Notes: generated from the sequence alone by a model not told the origin. DNA of 64,000 nucleotides from Cladochytrium replicatum (GCA_025526935.1 JAHLKD010000047.1:124001-188000), one strand, 5' to 3'. Positions 1-14,915 are shown, counted from the first letter of the stretch. Translations and numbers: made by a program.

Positions 1-944
<944 letters not shown>

Positions 945-1378
945 TGTATGATCTTAGTTTTCCACCGAAAGGTTTGGCAGCCGAAGCAACGGGAAGGGGT
1001 GTGGCACAGGGATTGGAGAGGATCAGAAATGGATCTGGATAAAGATAGAATGGGGGAAGGGAATCGGGGGAAGCAGCGAGACAATGAGTACAAGCGGAGA
1101 AGGATGCAATGATCTGCACAGGAAATGGCTTTGATCCATAGCCCACGCTTGATGGTTGCATGTTCAAGTTGCAAGAGACTTTGACAACTCCATTATTACC
1201 AACCATTTTATTTTAAAGAGCACACTACTATCTTCCCTACACACTCTCTCTGTAATTTGCAACTCTTCCATCCATCCCATAATTCTTATTTTTTAGTGAC
1301 GGTGTGTTTTTCCAATTGCTCCACGTACGGATCGAAAATTTCGACGGCGCTGAACACTTCTGCGTGTAGACTTGCAAA
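945..1378. promoter_or_regulatory. Divergent intergenic region GCDH / SEC23
   Basis: These 434 bp separate the divergent starts of the dehydrogenase gene and SEC23, so they should hold both promoters. I see no clear TATA box and no third gene. Small open frames here do not resemble proteins. Confidence 0.5.
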
Positions 1379-4208
<2,830 letters not shown>

Positions 4209-4521
4209 TTCCAATCATGCATAAGCTTCTTTTTTTTTGTATTGGTGGACTTTTCCGAGGGTATTGAGGTTTCTGGTGATCATCTGTTTTGGCGATGAGT
4301 TATACAAGCTCCGGATTTATCAGATGTTCATATTTTGTTTTGTCATTACGGTTGGGTATAGAGTGCGATCTCATCTGGTTCTTAAACCAAAAGACAATGC
4401 AGCGTCTAAAGATGAAAGAATAATCCATCAATGCCATAACCACCACCATCAATGGGGTTCGGAGGGACTATCTTTTTGCGTTGATGAAGTTGATCTTCGA
4501 AGTTGAGCCAAAATGTACTCT
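4209..4521. other. 3' flank of SEC23, no gene seen
   Basis: This is the stretch between the SEC23 stop and the first dispersed repeat. It contains a T-rich run at about 4227-4240 just after the stop. No conserved coding signal was found. Confidence 0.4.
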
Positions 4522-4682
4522 TAGGTCGGGTTTTACACAGGTCCAAAGCTGGACCTGATAAGGGTTTTGCTTCTGGACCCGGTACTCGCCTATCGGATCG
4601 GGTACATTTTGTCAGTGGCCCCGACCCGGACGACCCTATAACTAACCCTAACTAACCCTAACTAAAACCCGCCGATCCTTAC
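4522..4682 (-). repeat. GGGT-rich dispersed element, short copy A
   Basis: On the minus strand this reads like the first part of copies B (8961-9490) and C (58604-59142). It shares the GGATCGGCGGGTTTT end, a GACAAAATG core and a CCGATCCGATAGGCG block. It lacks the later part of the element. Telomere-like TTAGGG units replace a segment next to its end (about 4639-4668). Confidence 0.75.
4639..4668. repeat. Short telomere-like repeat run
   Basis: A 10-bp unit, ACTAACCCTA, is repeated twice and followed by a partial third. It contains CCCTAA hexamers spaced by CTAA. It sits inside the GGGT-rich copy A where copies B and C have different sequence. Confidence 0.7.
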
Positions 4683-5525
4683 TATCAATGGCTCCCTACT
4701 TCCCTATTTTGTCAATCTTGAGGCTTCTGCAGTATCGTCTTGGACATTTGTTTTATCACCCCCGCAAGCAGTGTTGTCGCTGCCGGGCTGCAACTCTCTC
4801 TAGATCTCATGTTTCAGAATGTTTACGTCTTGATCTATTGTTGCCTCCTGTTCCTGTTCCTGTTTTACAGCTTCCGCTTGATGTTAGCTTTGCATTCTCA
4901 AAACCCATTGAATCTTGCACCGTGGTATCTTGTTTTTCGTTGTCTTTATAAGCTTGGGCTTCAAACTGTATGTGTCTGCCATTAGAAGTTTCTCCTCCAG
5001 ACTCCCTCTTTGGCCTTGCATTTGTGGATCTATAATGTCTTCTTTTTTCATTATTTATTAATCAACTGTTTTTTGGCACCTTAAGCAGTATCTGACAGGT
5101 ATACTTCCTCTGTTGTTCTTTGTTGCTTTTCCCTTATGGTGTGCGCGCTTTCCTATGTGCTGGTCCACGACCATCTTGTAAGGCACTTTTGGTGTTGTTT
5201 TATGTTATGCATGTATGTTATGTGCAAAATAAACAAATAATATTGTTTATAAAAATATTAAATATTTCATCTGTTTATTAATCAATTAATTTTTGTTAAG
5301 TTCTGTGTATCCTTGGAAGGCACTTACCCACTATTTTGCGCAATAGGTTCTTTCTCTTTGGCTTGAGATTTTTTATGCTATTGCTCGATTTATGTTTTAG
5401 TCATGCTGTTTATTTTCTTTTTTGCCGTTGAATGTTCTTGTTAAGGTGTGTGAATTTCTGTGTGGGAATATTCTGTGTGGGAATATTTAGTGCGTGTGTG
5501 TGTGAGAGTGGCTGGTTCGTTGAGA
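4683..5525. other. Gene-poor T-rich stretch
   Basis: T-rich sequence without a supported gene. It includes a short TTCCTG microsatellite near 4845-4866, an A/T-rich patch at about 5225-5295, and a doubled TCTGTGTGGGAATAT motif at about 5457-5487. It is probably old repeat debris. Confidence 0.4.
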
Positions 5526-5642
5526 CAGTGGAACAAACCAAACGTTTACTCACACACCACCTTCTTCCTGGTTAGGCAATCCCAGCCTTGATTTGTATTA
5601 GCCACAGAGTGCTTGTGTGCAGCAAGGGAATTTTGCTTTATC
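5526..5642 (+). repeat. Dispersed repeat segment, also at 58459-58580 inverted
   Basis: This segment is the diverged reverse complement of about 58459-58580. Shared landmarks are TGGAACAAACCAAAC, CCTGGTTAGGCAATCCCAGCC, GCCACAGAGTGCTTGTGTGC and GGGAATTTTGCTTTAT. It has no coding content. Confidence 0.75.
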
Positions 5643-5984
5643 TGGCATTATGAGCATCATTCCTTGCAATCAACCTGCGATTACGAGTTTGGTCACTTGT
5701 TCCGCAGCACAGACAACGAGGGAGAAGAGTCTATCGAGCATTTTAACGTTATCCAAGAGGCTGTGAACCTCCTTGGATTTTAACAAAGCGTGTTTTGGAA
5801 TGTCAATGTTAACCAAAAAGCCATGTAGATAGTATAAACCTCTACGACAAAGTCCAATCACAACACATTCTTCCGTTTCAGTGTTCAAATGTACACTTTG
5901 TCTTTAGTGAAACTGACAACATCATCTTCATCCCCAATGATGCTGTGGATGGAGATAAGTGTAAAATCCAAATCAGGGACATAA
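5643..5984. other. Flank of the LTR element, no gene seen
   Basis: No supported gene. The stretch ends at CATAA (5980-5984), immediately before the older solo LTR. Confidence 0.35.
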
Positions 5985-6097
5985 TGTTAAAAACCAAGGG
6001 CTTCTCCTGGCAGCGGTAGGGCGTATTTAGCTGTACTCTAGCTAGCACAACAGCTCCAGGTTCCGTCTCTTGGCCCAGTACCTGTTCTCCCAGGTGT

Positions 6098-6102
6098 GTA
6101 TA
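6098..6102. repeat. Target-site duplication, left (GTATA)
   Basis: GTATA immediately before the left LTR matches 8457-8461 immediately after the right LTR. Removing the element and one GTATA restores the uninterrupted older LTR. Confidence 0.9.
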
Positions 6103-6578
6103 TGTTAAAAACTAGCATATCAGACTGTTTGCTAATGGGTTATCCTTTGGGTTGTCTTTTTTCTCTTTGACCTGAGAGTTTTTTTGTCAATCCCTCTTCA
6201 TTCTTATTTATGGACTTGTATTTCATGTATTTATATCCATGTTTGGCAGGTCCTGTGTGGAGTGATCTTGGCATTTAGTGGGGAATGTGGTGTGGCTTGG
6301 TCCTTTGAGTTGATGTGACCAATGTCTTTGACCACAGGTATGCCCACACGCACTGTTCACTTGAATATAGGAGTTGATGTGACCAATGTCTTTGACCACA
6401 GCATTCCCTGGTTGCCTGACCAGCTTGGGTGTAGTGTACAGCCTGTCGGAGTATTAGGCATATACACACCTGGGAGAACAGGTACTGGGCCAAGAGACGG
6501 AACCTGGAGCTGTTGTGCTAGCTACAGTACAGCTAAAGACGCCCTACCGCTGCCAGGAGAAGCCCTTGGTTTTTAACA
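6103..6578 (+). repeat. Left LTR (476 bp)
   Basis: A TG...CA ended LTR. It holds two copies of a 31-bp direct repeat beginning GAGTTGATGTGACC, at 6307-6337 and 6371-6401. Open frames inside it (for example 6275-6493) recur identically in the right LTR and are repeat shadows, not genes. Confidence 0.9.
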
Positions 6579-7980
6579 GGTGGTGGTTTCATCCAGGAAC
6601 TATTACCTTCTTGTCTCAGTCGGTGTGGACCGACACATGGAACTACAGATACGGAGGATTCTCAGGATCGATTCTCACCTCCTACGCGAACGGGTTTTGC
6701 TCCTTATGTATCTCGAGCATCCCTGGTGGTTTCAACCTTCTTTTTGCTCTGGGGACTCTGGCACACTTTTTTGAGAGGAATTCCGACAGACCATCGCTTT
6801 CCTCGCTTTCTGATGTTGCTATCTTTGCTCCTGAGCCTTTTGACCAACTTCACTACCTTTGGTCTGCTCCAGAGGTCTTCGATTTTTGATTTCGCCAATT
6901 CTTGTCTGATCGTCGCGAACAGTACCTCAGAAGAACCGTCTCATCAAGCCGGATTGATTGGTGCCCAGCTCGCGTCATTTGGCGGAGGATTCATGGAGCT
7001 ACAGCATTTCGAAGCTTTCAGCTTTGATCCGTCAGTTCTCGCTGGACCACGGCAAGTGCCTATCAAAACCATCGCCTACGCATTGCGAATCGATTCGTGT
7101 ATTGCTCGCTCGGTTTCGTTGGCTGCCTGCAGAGTTATGGTGACATGTCCGTATGCATGCATCATGAACTTTGTTTCCTTCAACAACTCCATTGTTTCTT
7201 GAGATGGCACCTCCATTGCCTGTGGATGCATCGCGCGCAACGCGGATACATGAAGTTTGCGGGACTTTTCTGGGCTTGGAGATTGGGGTCTACTTCACGT
7301 TGACGAGTTTCCATCAAATTCGGGCATGTGGCGCAGCACGTGACGCGTTTTGTTTCCCACGGTTGTCTTCACATAGACATCACCTTGGTTTCTGGACACA
7401 GCATACCATGAAGAGGTTTCCTTTCGATCTGTTACAGACCAACATGTGTCAACGGCTTTTGAAGAAACCACCTGCGCCAGTTGAATCTGGATTTTTTGTG
7501 TTATATACCCCTATCGTAGCTGGTGTTGCTAGTGCACAAGCTTCCACTCTTTTGTCTTTGGGTTTTGTCATGGAGGATCCCTGATTTTTGCATTCATCAG
7601 CTTGCACTCTCAGTTCCTTGACACTTACCATTAGAACGTTGCTAGTTAGTCTCGTTCACCGCTTCTGCACTTGCATTGTTGTTTAGCTTTGCACCTGCGC
7701 TTTTGCTTGCGATTCCACCACACTGGGGTTTCGTATGTTATGGGCCCATTGTGGTCTACCTTGATCTTTGATCTAGAATGCCTGAAATGGTACGAGCAGA
7801 GTACTCTATCCCTTTGGTCCTTTCTAAATTTCGAAGTCAGTCATATTGGATTGGGGGTTGTGTAAGTTTAGTTGTGAACTCCACACACATTCCTTCTGTT
7901 TCTCTATCGTATGTTTTCTTTTTTGTCTTTTTTGACGAGCGATACACGGTGACCCAGTGTATCGTCTTCGAGGCGGCATC
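6579..7980 (+). other. Interior of the nested LTR element
   Basis: The interior opens GG then TGGTGGTTTCATCC, which begins with TGG as a tRNA primer-binding site would. The matching tRNA is not identified. It closes with a 7-bp hairpin (GATACAC...GTGTATC) near 7940-7965. The polypurine tract before the right LTR is weak (GAGGCGG). Several open frames of 60-160 codons exist but none resembles Gag, protease, integrase or reverse transcriptase. Confidence 0.6.
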
Positions 7981-8456
7981 TGTTAAAAACTAGCATATCA
8001 GACTGTTTGCTAATGGGTTATCCTTTGGGTTGTCTTTTTTCTCTTTGACCTGAGAGTTTTTTTGTCAATCCCTCTTCATTCTTATTTATGGACTTGTATT
8101 TCATGTATTTATATCCATGTTTGGCAGGTCCTGTGTGGAGTGATCTTGGCATTTAGTGGGGAATGTGGTGTGGCTTGGTCCTTTGAGTTGATGTGACCAA
8201 TGTCTTTGACCACAGGTATGCCCACACGCACTGTTCACTTGAATATAGGAGTTGATGTGACCAATGTCTTTGACCACAGCATTCCCTGGTTGCCTGACCA
8301 GCTTGGGTGTAGTGTACAGCCTGTCGGAGTATTAGGCATATACACACCTGGGAGAACAGGTACTGGGCCAAGAGACGGAACCTGGAGCTGTTGTGCTAGC
8401 TACAGTACAGCTAAAGACGCCCTACCGCTGCCAGGAGAAGCCCTTGGTTTTTAACA
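7981..8456 (+). repeat. Right LTR (476 bp)
   Basis: The direct copy of the left LTR, identical as far as I can read, which points to a recent insertion. The frame at 8153-8371 repeats the one at 6275-6493. Confidence 0.9.
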
Positions 8457-8461
8457 GTATA
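8457..8461. repeat. Target-site duplication, right (GTATA)
   Basis: Right partner of the GTATA at 6098-6102. Confidence 0.9.
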
Positions 8462-8960
8462 TGCCTAATAATCAGACAGTCTGTACACTACACCCAAGCT
8501 GGTCAGGCAACCAGGGAATGCTGTGGTCAAAGACATTGGTCATATCAACTCCTATATTCAAGTGAACAGTGCGTGTGGGCATACCTGTGGTCAAAGACAT
8601 TGGTCACATGAACTCAAAGGACCAAGCCACACCACATTCCCCACTAAATGCCACCATCACTCTAACCAGAACATGCCAAACATGGAAACAATTACATGAA
8701 ATACAAGTCCATAAATAAGAACGAAGAGGGATTGACAAAAAAACTCTCAGATCATAGAGAAAAAAGACAACCCAAAGGATAACCCATATAGCAAACAGTC
8801 TGATATGCTAGTTTTTAACACACAATGTGTGTTTCAAATGTGTTTTATTGAACCATTTGACAAAACAGGTGCAATGTTGCCATGTCCTTTCATAGGAATC
8901 AAACTATTGTCTGCTAAGTATACATCCCCTTCGTCAACCACGTAAGTAAAGTTGCCAAAT

Positions 8961-9490
8961 AAGGATCAGCGGGTTTTCAGGGTCTTCCGGGTCAGGTTCA
9001 GGTCCATTGACAAAATGTATCTGATCTGATAGGCGGGTTTTCAGGAACTTCTTTTGGGTCGGATCCAGGTCAGGTATCAGCTCCAGAAGCAAAATCCTAA
9101 TCGGGTCAAGCTTTAGACCCATGTTTAACCCGATCTCATGAGAAAAGATAGAAGGAAGCCGTTTGTATTTTCTGTCCACCCGGACACTTTCCAAGATGAC
9201 AATCGACGTTTTGTAACATTTTTTCTATCCACAACAGACCTCGAGAACTGCATGCACTTTCTGTTCATGCTGACACTTTCCAAGAAGACACAATCGACAT
9301 TTTGTTTTAATCTCTTCTAGTTCAAGTTAAAACGCAAAACTGACAGGGTGAGGGTCGGGTATGGGTTTCGATAAGTGTGGGTTTGGGTTTGGCGCTGCTA
9401 GCGGCAGTGACCTGGCAGGTCCCCAGGCATACACAGCTCGACATTCAGGTTTTTTTCAGGGTGACTTTCTAACCCGGACCCGCAGAACCT
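8961..9490 (+). repeat. GGGT-rich dispersed element, copy B
   Basis: About 530 bp, collinear with copy C (58604-59142). It starts AAGGATCAGCGGGTTTT and ends AACCCGGACCCGC, so the ends are loosely inverted (GCGGGT / ACCCGC). Inside is an imperfect duplication built around TTTCTGTCCA...GGACACTTTCCAAGA. No coding capacity. It behaves like a MITE or SINE-scale element, but the class is unproven. Confidence 0.75.
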
Positions 9491-10435
9491 TATTTTATTG
9501 CCAAATGCATGTCTGTCTGGAGTCATCCATACAGTAGCACCTGAGTTAATCAAACAGAGAGGTTTGGCTCTTTCCTTTCAGTCTGCAGTTGGCAGTCTTC
9601 AATGCTGTAATAGTGGATGGATGTGATCGATGTGTGTGATCCATAGTATTTTCAGCACTGATAATTGAGGAAAGTGCTTTGATGATTTGTACCTTGCTTG
9701 AAGCAGCAGATTCCAGAGAATCAACATCTATGTCATTGCTTGAGGTGAGTGCCTGAGATGCTTTGGTCTGGGAACATCGCTCTTCCTTCAAACTTTTGGC
9801 AAGTTCAATTTTTCTGCAGAAGTTCTGAGCGTGATGAGGTTTGCCACACAATTTTGCAAGAAAGTTGCTTGTTCTTCATGTCTCATGACTTGGACCCAGC
9901 ATTTCTTGCAGAAGATGATGTCCTCCCTGTTGAAGGAGAGTTTTCTGCAGCAATCAAGCATTGCAATGGTCTACTTTCTGCGGAAGAATGTGAAGCGTTT
10001 GGATGTGCAAATGTCCTGAGCAGCATTTGATTTCACAAGCTTGTTCTTTGCTCGCATTGCTTTCCCTCGTATTTGATGAGAAGAACCAGACGAAGGATTG
10101 TATTTGTGTGTAACATCCACCTGAATGATTTCTCTCATATCAGAAAGCAGATTCTGCATTGTTCTTAGATAATGATGCACAGACTGCACTTTCTTATTGG
10201 AATCATCTTCGTCATCTACCAGAGCAGGTTCATACCGAGTGTATGTGTGAAGTGATATCTCTTTGAGGAAATATGAAAATGATTGTAAATGAATGTTTGG
10301 TTCACCATCCTCATTGCAGTTTAGCAAGAACGAGGGCTTCTTGTACAGATAGTGAGCTAGCTGATGACACTGTTCTTGTCGAAAAGAGCGATGGTGTTGA
10401 AGTAGGGCAGAGTTGTTGTTGGTGTTCAAGTCATG
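9491..10435. other. Degenerate stretch next to a pol remnant
   Basis: A minus-strand open frame covers 9971-10555 but becomes unrecognisable after its first 35 or so codons. A further minus frame (9546-9851) contains CGKPHHAQNFC, reminiscent of half a retroviral zinc knuckle, but the first CxxC pair is absent. I make no gene call. Confidence 0.35.
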
Positions 10436-10555
10436 ATCAATCGCAGTTGGCTTTGGCAGCCTTGATAGTGTATCCGCAACCACATTCTTCCTTCTCAGAA
10501 TTCTCCTCAGTTCAAAATCGAACTGCTTGATGTACTCCGGGCAAAAATCAGCCAT
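10436..10555 (-). pseudogene. Ty3/gypsy-type RNase H tail, fragment
   Basis: The minus strand encodes a stretch including FDFELRRILRRKNVVADTLSRLP. This matches the end of the RNase H domain of Ty3/gypsy polyproteins, where F-x-I/E...NVVADALSR is diagnostic. There is an in-frame stop just upstream. The sequence after it does not continue into an integrase zinc-binding domain, so it is a truncated relic inside a degraded frame. Confidence 0.65.
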
Positions 10556-10999
10556 TCTTCGACGAGCTCAGGAGTCCGTACTCATTGACTCAGCTGGAAC
10601 ATGTGTCCATCTTGTGCAGTGTTGATGGTGTGGTTGGCAAAGGGGAAAATATCACATCCTTTTTTGTTCAATGGTTTGTACGAAGTCTCAACCAAAACGA
10701 AGTGGACAACTTCGATTTTTTTACTCAAGAAATGGCTTCGTCTCTTTGTCAACCCAGAAAGAAGGTGCATCGAGAGTTTCTATTATTTTTCTGTATTTTC
10801 CTGTAATTCTGAGATGTCCTGTCGTCACGTGCGTCGACTTTTTCCTTTTCCAACTTTCAAAATCTCAGCAAAAAACATTTTCCAATCGGTAACTCCGAGT
10901 GTCGGGAATCGCTCTTTCCGAGTCTGTCACTTTACTCCCCACTATCTCTACTAGAAGTTCGCACATTTTTTCTTTCGCTGACCACATACTCCGCACACA

Positions 11000-11713
11000 A
11001 TGCCCGATCACACACGCGATCCATGCCCATATTCCGTAGTTAACGACTTTGGCTACGGTTTCGTCCTCGGCGGCGTCGGCGGTACATTCTGGCACGGTTA
11101 CAAAGGCTACCGCCACTCCCCGCGCGGCGAGCGTCTCGTCGGAATGGTCACCTCCATAAAAGCGCGTGCCCCCGTTATCGGCGGAAACTTTGCAGTCTGG
11201 TCCGGTGTCTTCAACGCTGGCGACTGTCTTCTCGCTCATGTCCGTGGAAAGGAGGATTCGTGGAACTCGATCATGTCCGGTGCGATGACTGGAGGTGTTC
11301 TCGCGGCTCGCAGCGGTACGCGTGCGATGATCATCTCGGCGGTCTTTGGTGGTGCGTTCTTGGCGATCATGGAGGGTGTGGTAATGGCGATGAACAGGTG
11401 GAGCGCACAGGCTCAGTTTAAGCCTGTGGCACCAGAGATTCCGGGCCTTTCGGCTGCTCCCCCTCCTCCTCCACCGTCACAAAAGGAGGCGTCCGGATCA
11501 GGACTGTTCTACTCGCTCCCGCTGTTCTCCAAGAAGGAGGAGTCTGAAAAATCGAACGCCACACCAGCCGCCGCTCCCGTTTCTGCACAACAACAAGAAC
11601 CAGAATCACAAAATGCTACCCAACAACAGAACGCATCTACACCCAACCAGAATCTCTCTGCACCAATAAGCTCGTGGGGAGGCGAGCGCAAGAGCCGATT
11701 CGGTTTCCAATGA
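11000..11713 (+). CDS. TIM17: Mitochondrial inner-membrane translocase subunit Tim17
   Basis: Tim17 is a core channel subunit of the TIM23 complex that imports presequence proteins into mitochondria. The 237-residue product is encoded without introns. It begins [20 protein letters not shown] and carries the family landmarks [32 protein letters not shown], the cysteine in [22 protein letters not shown] and [10 protein letters not shown]. The four-helix domain takes residues 1 to about 140. The tail is an unusually long Pro/Gln/Ser-rich extension ending [14 protein letters not shown] frameshifted relative lies at 28885-29244. Confidence 0.95.
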   Translation: MPDHTRDPCPYSVVNDFGYGFVLGGVGGTFWHGYKGYRHSPRGERLVGMVTSIKARAPVIGGNFAVWSGVFNAGDCLLAHVRGKEDSWNSIMSGAMTGGVLAARSGTRAMIISAVFGGAFLAIMEGVVMAMNRWSAQAQFKPVAPEIPGLSAAPPPPPPSQKEASGSGLFYSLPLFSKKEESEKSNATPAAAPVSAQQQEPESQNATQQQNASTPNQNLSAPISSWGGERKSRFGFQ

Positions 11714-14700
11714 ATAACAAGGGCAGATGTGCTGATCTTTCAATATTACCGAATGCTGGGTTTATTTTATCTGGCTATTGGCCATTCAAGATGACATAGG
11801 GCGGATGATTGAGAAACCGTTGCATTCTTTGCTGGGTTTTGCTTGAGTTTCAGATGTATTTGACGACTACAAAAGTAGAGCACAATCGAGCTCACAAATC
11901 TTGAGATTTAAAAGCTGCCCCAAATGAACCTGGTGATTGTGCGAGCCCACAACCATATGGCAAGTTTATCTCGATCATGCCGAAATTACGTTGATCAGTT
12001 GATCAGTTGATCCACGTCTTAGCCGCTGGGATCTCCAGGGGAGAACTGAAAACAATCTCTATTGTCATCAAACAGATAATTGTGCGCACAACATTTCAAC
12101 GCACAAGACAAACGATACGACCAAGCAGAAGCCTGGAAACCCGTTAAGGCCACGACTGCTAAAATGAGTGAGAAAATAGCCCCTCTCTCTTCTCACTCCA
12201 CGAACACCATCAGGAAGCAACGGAATGGTAGATCACCAAGTTTAAAACGTGAGGACGGATCACAAACTCTGCATTACATTTAGCTGTACCTTGGGGCTTC
12301 GGTGGCAAGCTCACAAAGCCAGTTCTCGAATCTCTATCTCCCCTTCCAGCGTGGCAAGTCAAGACCGGCAAACAAATAACACCAACACTCACGAAACCAG
12401 CCAAGTCAGGAGCGGTTGCACCAGTTCCTCCGAAGTATCGATCCATTTCACCTCTAGCTACACAACGTTGTAAGGAGCTGAACAGCTTTTGGCTTTGAAT
12501 AGTGATCTAACAAAACCAACATCCAGTCTCACAGGGAGGTGCCAGAGGTGTTACCAAGAAAAGGCCTTCATATCAAGAAAACCGTGCTAGGACCAACTTA
12601 AACATCCAGCCATTAGCGGCCGAGTGCAAACCGGTAGAATGCGGAATACTCTCGCGTCCTACCGTTGTTCCGTGGTTCTCATTCGACAGTGCTGCAGAAG
12701 TCTTCCAAGCCATTGTAAGTCCAAGTTGATTCTCAGTGTAGCTGATCACAAACATCAGGACATGCACATGAACAGCGTTTAACTGAGAGAGTCACCTGTT
12801 GGTTCCTCATCATATTCATCATGGGCAGTTGATCTCATTTACACTAAAATACAGCAGTCAACAATCCCAGCGATCGAAACCAGCCCGAGAGTCATATCCA
12901 TCATGTCCACCGACCAACTTCATCACACCACGTGACATCAGATGACCCACGAGCTTCGAGCCGACGTCAACGCCATCCTCACATCAAGCCCGAAAAGGAA
13001 CTTCAATCTTTATCACCACCGCAGCCCTTACCGATCCAGCGAGGTCTGCGATTGTCGCTATCCATGCTTTTCTCTTCGCTTATCCCGAAACCATACCGCA
13101 AACAACCTCAATGCCACCGAAGTCCCAGGACAAGCACAATACACTGCCATCTCCCAGAGCATCAATCAAGCAAGGAGCTCAACACGTAACACGTAACGTC
13201 AACCCCATCCGCCATTTCCATCCCAAACACCTAAGGACCACCAATCCCGTATCACCTCAAATCCGACTACCAAAACCAAGAGTGACCTCTGCGCTATCCA
13301 CTGCTATGCCAAACCTTGAGCCCATCCAAATCCATCATCACAGCCAAGAATTTGATTACCAGGCAGCATCAATTCAGACCGAAAACAGCGACAAGCCCAT
13401 GCACTCCTCAAGATCACGCAGAGGTGACTGCAACTTTACCGATCAATGAACATCTCAAAACCGAATTCAGTGCAATTGTGAGAGCGACGTACTTCAGCCA
13501 CCTCCTGGAAGAAGCACCAATCCAACAACTACCTCGAAACCCATCAATAAACTGGGGCTTGCCGACCAACTCCAAAAGTGGCGTCAACACCATCCATTTC
13601 ACTTCAGTTCCGATCATTAATCCAAAAACGATCTCAATGTTGCCCAATGTCATCTACTTATTCACACCATGAGCACACTTCTTCAAAAGTAAGCAATATG
13701 ATACGCAATCTTACCGCTTCCTGTCAATTAGAGTGCTAGTTTTGTGCGAAATCTTAAGTACCGGGGCCGGCGATACGTTTAGCATCTCAGACAGGAACAA
13801 TACCAATGTCAGATTCGCGACCTAATCATCTATATGATGAAAAAATGCCCCCAATAGCTGTTATTTGTTAGGTTTGAAAAGATGAAGGCCTGGTGTAGAA
13901 ATGAGGCATCAGTGATCGACCTTCAATTTTCGTGTGTGCATTTTCTTCCTTCTTCCTGCTTTCGAGCAATGCGATCGGATTAATAAAGCAGATTCGAACG
14001 AGGAAATAAGCAAAAAGTATAGAATTGACAGAAAGTTGTGTGTGAAAATAAACTGGATCCTGTTTCAATAATTGACTGGAAACGTAGTTTTCTTTGAATT
14101 CGTTGATGAATTCCACTCGCTCACCGAGAGTACAGATGACCGGGATAAGTGGTAGCGAAGGTCAGCTGGGGACATATAAATTTCTGATCTCCAAATTTTA
14201 TGAGGATAAAACAACAATTGTAATTGAATACAGTCCCCAATCGTGAAGCGATGACACATTTCCGGCATGCAATCGTCGGCTGTGACTTGATCGGGTGTGT
14301 GATCAGCGAGTCCATTTCCAGTTGTTTACATCTGATTGATGTATTCAATATTTGTTGTTCATTTGATTCAATGATTTATTTTGAGATATTGAGTGTTGAA
14401 ACCAGTTTAAGCTTTTGGTAACAGTTGGCAAATGGCGCAAGCCAGACCAACTTTTCTGCGGAAAAATGTCTCTGCTTTGATAACTGGGCAGTCTCTTCTC
14501 AATGGAGATGCTATATCTCCTCAACAAGACAAAGTAGAGGACGAGGGACATCAACATTTCAACACGTCTCTAACTTTCTTCTCGCCAAATAACTGCAAGT
14601 ACGAGATCAACTCTCCGGAGTTCCCTCCGTCCATATTCTCCTCGAACTGAACTATCGCCGAGACTGCTCTCTGCATATCGCAGCCTTGTCTCTCTCCGAA

Positions 14701-14845
14701 AAGCAAATCTCGCTGCTTCACATTCCACTTGCAAGACTCCAGCTTTTGCAAGACAACCCCCTGGTCGATTAACAACCCTGTAATCCTCGCAGCCAACTCA
14801 TCGCCGGAAGAGGCTCGGAATGGCTCGGAACCCAATTATTAAACA
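11714..14845. other. Three kilobases without a convincing gene
   Basis: The top strand is noticeably A/C-rich from about 12.0 to 13.7 kb. GATCAGTT is tandemly repeated near 11996-12012. Open frames exist on both strands (for example 13111-13449 plus, 14551-14835 minus, 13868-14116 minus), but none shows a family motif or a consistent exon chain. The 95-codon minus frame 14551-14835 is the least implausible small gene. I make no call. Confidence 0.35.
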
Positions 14846-14915
14846 AAGCGCAAAGAGAGCTTCTGCAAGCGAAAATAACCAAGCGCAAAGAAAGCGTCTG
14901 CAAGCGGAAATTGCT
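14846..14915. repeat. Two-copy 35-bp tandem repeat
   Basis: Units at 14846-14880 and 14881-14915 both begin AAGCGCAAAG, contain TCTGCAAGCG, and differ by a few substitutions. Confidence 0.85.

Larger units (their letters stand above)
6103..8456 (+). mobile_element. Young LTR element (LTR-internal-LTR), non-coding, nested
   Basis: A 2,354-bp element consists of two 476-bp direct LTRs (6103-6578 and 7981-8456) around a 1,402-bp interior. The two LTRs read identical by eye at an offset of 1,878. Each begins TG and ends CA inside a perfect 10-bp inverted end, TGTTAAAAAC / GTTTTTAACA. The element is flanked by a 5-bp duplication GTATA (6098-6102 and 8457-8461), which identifies it as an integrase-type insertion. 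No gag or pol reading is visible in the interior, so it is probably a non-autonomous TRIM/LARD-like element moved by another element's enzymes. That last point is inference. Confidence 0.9.
5985..8820 (-). mobile_element. Older solo LTR (inverted), split by a nested insertion
   Basis: Positions 5985-6102 plus 8462-8820 together make one 477-bp LTR in reverse orientation, close in length to the 476-bp LTRs that interrupt it. It starts TGTTAAAAACCAAGGG and ends CTAGTTTTTAACA. It has several substitutions relative to the young copies. Its flanks are CATAA (5980-5984) and CACAA (8821-8825), a target duplication with one mismatch, as expected for an old insertion. Confidence 0.85.

Noticed and set aside
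6275-8371. Two identical small proteins at 6275-6493 and 8153-8371 as a duplicated gene
   Set aside because: They are the same position of the two LTRs of one element and carry no protein-family signal.
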